NCBI GenBank assembly: GCA_964431105.1
Contig: CAYSIR010000228.1
Location: forward strand, 1 to 6,750
Length of the DNA: 6,750 nucleotides
Source: RECH01 sp964431105
Lineage (GTDB): Bacteria; Cyanobacteriota; Cyanobacteriia; RECH01
Reading direction: 5' to 3'
Within the stretch, counting starts at the first letter, position 1. Every line of letters starts with the position of its first letter. The notes under the pieces are model-generated. The model had not been told where the DNA came from. It made no database searches and saw only the letters and a list, made by a program, of their open reading frames with translations. The position numbers and the translations under genes are program-made. Positions 5,822 through 6,750 of this stretch are shown here, piece by piece.

Positions 5822-5847
5822 ATGCACAACCCAGTATGCACAACCCA
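5822..5847. repeat. Tandem 12-bp repeat upstream of bioY
   Basis: ATGCACAACCCA is present twice, at 5822-5833 and 5836-5847, with a period of 14 bp and a GT spacer. It lies about 95-120 bp upstream of the bioY ATG, in the range of a regulator binding site. It does not match the BirA operator I know from other bacteria. A hexamer GATACT (5921-5926) nearer the gene is a weak candidate -10. Confidence 0.45.
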
Positions 5848-5941
5848 AACTCAGGCGAGATACCCATCCTGCATCAAGTAATGGCAAGATAGACGTCGTC
5901 TGCCTACACTTAGCGGAGACGATACTTAACTCCAAACGGCT

Positions 5942-6559
5942 ATGTCATGCCTTCGATTGCTGTCTCCCTCTGGTTTTAAAGTGGCTGCACCCGTCGAACT
6001 CCTGTGGGCCCTCATCGGGCTAATTCTGACCATCGGAGGCACGTTTCTTGAAGCCTCTATCATGAATGCGCCGTGGAGTTGGGGACAGAGTGGCTTAATG
6101 ACCCATTCCCTCGGTGTCAGTTATCAAGTTGCGGCCGTGTTGCTGGTTGGCTGCTTGGGGGGGCGCAACGCGGCTCTCATTTCGCAGCTCGCTTACCTCA
6201 CCCTAGGGTTAACGTGGCTGGATGTATTTACCGATGGCGGCGGTTTTGGCTACCTCCAGCGTCCAACGTTTGGCTATTTGCTGGGGTTTGTGCCCGGTGC
6301 TTGGATCTGTGGATGGTTTGCGTTTCGGATGCCGATGCGAATTGAGACATTAGCGCTCAGTTGCGTGAGCGGGTTGGCGGTCATTCACAGTGTGGGGCTG
6401 CTTTACCTGGCGATCGCCCGTAGCGTTGGTTGGTTTGCGACTGCAACCCTATGGGAACAAGTCCTTGCCTATTCGTTCTACCCTCTGCCTGGGCAATTGG
6501 CGATCGTGTGTGCCGTCACGATTATTGCCTACACTTTGCGCAATGTCTTGTTTTACTAA
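5942..6559 (+). CDS. bioY: Biotin transporter BioY (ECF S-component)
   Basis: BioY is the membrane substrate-binding component for biotin uptake. This 205-residue protein has about six hydrophobic segments (roughly 19-37, 58-73, 76-93, 107-127, 135-158 and 176-198), the family's usual topology and length. The best signature is the central LAYLTLGLTWLDVFTDGGGFGYL (83-105), followed by PTFGYLLGFVPGAWICGW (108-125), which matches the BioY pattern of a glycine-rich loop before GYLxGF. No ecfA or ecfT genes lie next to it, so it is a solitary BioY that either uses shared energising subunits encoded elsewhere or works alone. ATG 5942 has no Shine-Dalgarno. An in-frame TAA at 5927-5929 excludes longer forms, and GTG 5981 (residue 14) is an alternative. 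Short direct repeats upstream may be regulatory. Family call is good; biotin specificity is by homology. Confidence 0.85.
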   Translation: MSCLRLLSPSGFKVAAPVELLWALIGLILTIGGTFLEASIMNAPWSWGQSGLMTHSLGVSYQVAAVLLVGCLGGRNAALISQLAYLTLGLTWLDVFTDGGGFGYLQRPTFGYLLGFVPGAWICGWFAFRMPMRIETLALSCVSGLAVIHSVGLLYLAIARSVGWFATATLWEQVLAYSFYPLPGQLAIVCAVTIIAYTLRNVLFY

Positions 6560-6629
6560 CCAACGATTCGCCAGCCAGCATTTAACAATTGATACCAAAT
6601 CCGGACGAGGTTACCCCAACAACACAATC

Positions 6630-6650
6630 AGCAATCCTATAGCAATCCTA
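6630..6650. repeat. Duplicated end sequence AGCAATCCTA
   Basis: AGCAATCCTA occurs at 6630-6639 and again at 6641-6650, with one T between them. The second copy is the left terminal repeat of the element at 6638-6730. The first may be the remnant of an earlier insertion or excision at the same place. Confidence 0.5.
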
Positions 6651-6730
6651 AATGAGTTGTGAAGTGAGAATGGTTGTTGTGAGAAGGATTCCTGCGGAAT
6701 CCTTCTCACAATCCAAATAGGATTGCTATA
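6638..6730. mobile_element. Palindromic MITE-like element downstream of bioY
   Basis: TATAGCAATCCTA (6638-6650) and TAGGATTGCTATA (6718-6730) are perfect 13-bp terminal inverted repeats. The symmetry continues to 25 bp per side with 21 matches. If the outer TA is a target duplication, the element is 89 bp (6640-6728), a pattern typical of MITEs moved by IS630/Tc1-mariner transposases (inference). The interior contains a strong hairpin (6677-6711) and no coding frame. It starts 78 bp after the bioY stop. Other copies would confirm mobility; none is in this window. Confidence 0.65.
6677..6711. terminator. 16-bp hairpin inside the downstream element
   Basis: TTGTGAGAAGGATTCC (6677-6692) pairs perfectly with GGAATCCTTCTCACAA (6696-6711) around a three-base TGC loop; a further G-U pair is possible at 6676/6712. 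It is fully symmetric, so it would fold in either transcript direction. It may end bioY transcription from 118 bp away, but no U-run follows on the plus strand. Confidence 0.55.
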
Positions 6731-6750
6731 TCTCTGCCTGTGAATTACCG

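Noticed and set aside
5746..5847. CRISPR array
   Set aside because: The repeats are only 7-12 bp with 2-9 bp between them. There are no uniform spacers and no cas genes.
5822..5881. 19-codon frame starting in the 12-bp repeat
   Set aside because: It is very short, lacks a ribosome binding site and runs through the tandem repeat, so it is most likely chance.
1..6750. High density of GCGATCGC palindromes as a regulatory array
   Set aside because: These are HIP1 sites, which are abundant genome-wide in many cyanobacteria. They indicate the lineage, not a local system.

Overview
The window looks like ordinary chromosomal DNA from a cyanobacterium. The palindrome GCGATCGC (HIP1) occurs about 20 times in 6.75 kb, mostly inside genes, and this over-representation is a cyanobacterial hallmark. 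The gene products (MnmE, a CimA-type citramalate synthase, a plant/adrenodoxin-like [2Fe-2S] ferredoxin, a Nudix ADP-sugar hydrolase, BioY) also fit a free-living cyanobacterium. The sequence alone does not give me a genus.

Layout. A possible C-terminal scrap of a plus-strand gene lies at 3-56. mnmE (115-1494, minus) and a DUF2062 membrane protein (1729-2310, plus) diverge from a 234-bp region with one clear stem-loop and a candidate -10 element. DUF2062 and cimA (2682-4361, minus) converge on a 371-bp gap with no convincing gene. That gap holds a compact 118-bp element with imperfect terminal inverted repeats and an 11-bp target-site duplication. cimA and a ferredoxin gene (4604-4954, plus) diverge. 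An 18-bp stem-loop at 5080-5122 separates the ferredoxin from a Nudix hydrolase (5178-5720, plus). After a 221-bp gap with two families of short direct repeats comes bioY (5942-6559, plus). Downstream of bioY is a second compact palindromic element (6638-6730) with TATAGC/GCTATA ends and a 16-bp internal hairpin.

The genes do not form one pathway. They cover tRNA wobble-uridine modification (MnmE), threonine-independent isoleucine synthesis (CimA), electron transfer (ferredoxin), nucleotide-sugar housekeeping (Nudix) and biotin uptake (BioY). Intergenic distances are large and orientations mixed, so most genes are probably transcribed singly.

I found no new multi-gene system. The most interesting signals are non-coding: two different MITE-like elements, a strong hairpin whose G-U pair favours a role in plus-strand RNA, and short direct repeats in front of the solitary bioY.
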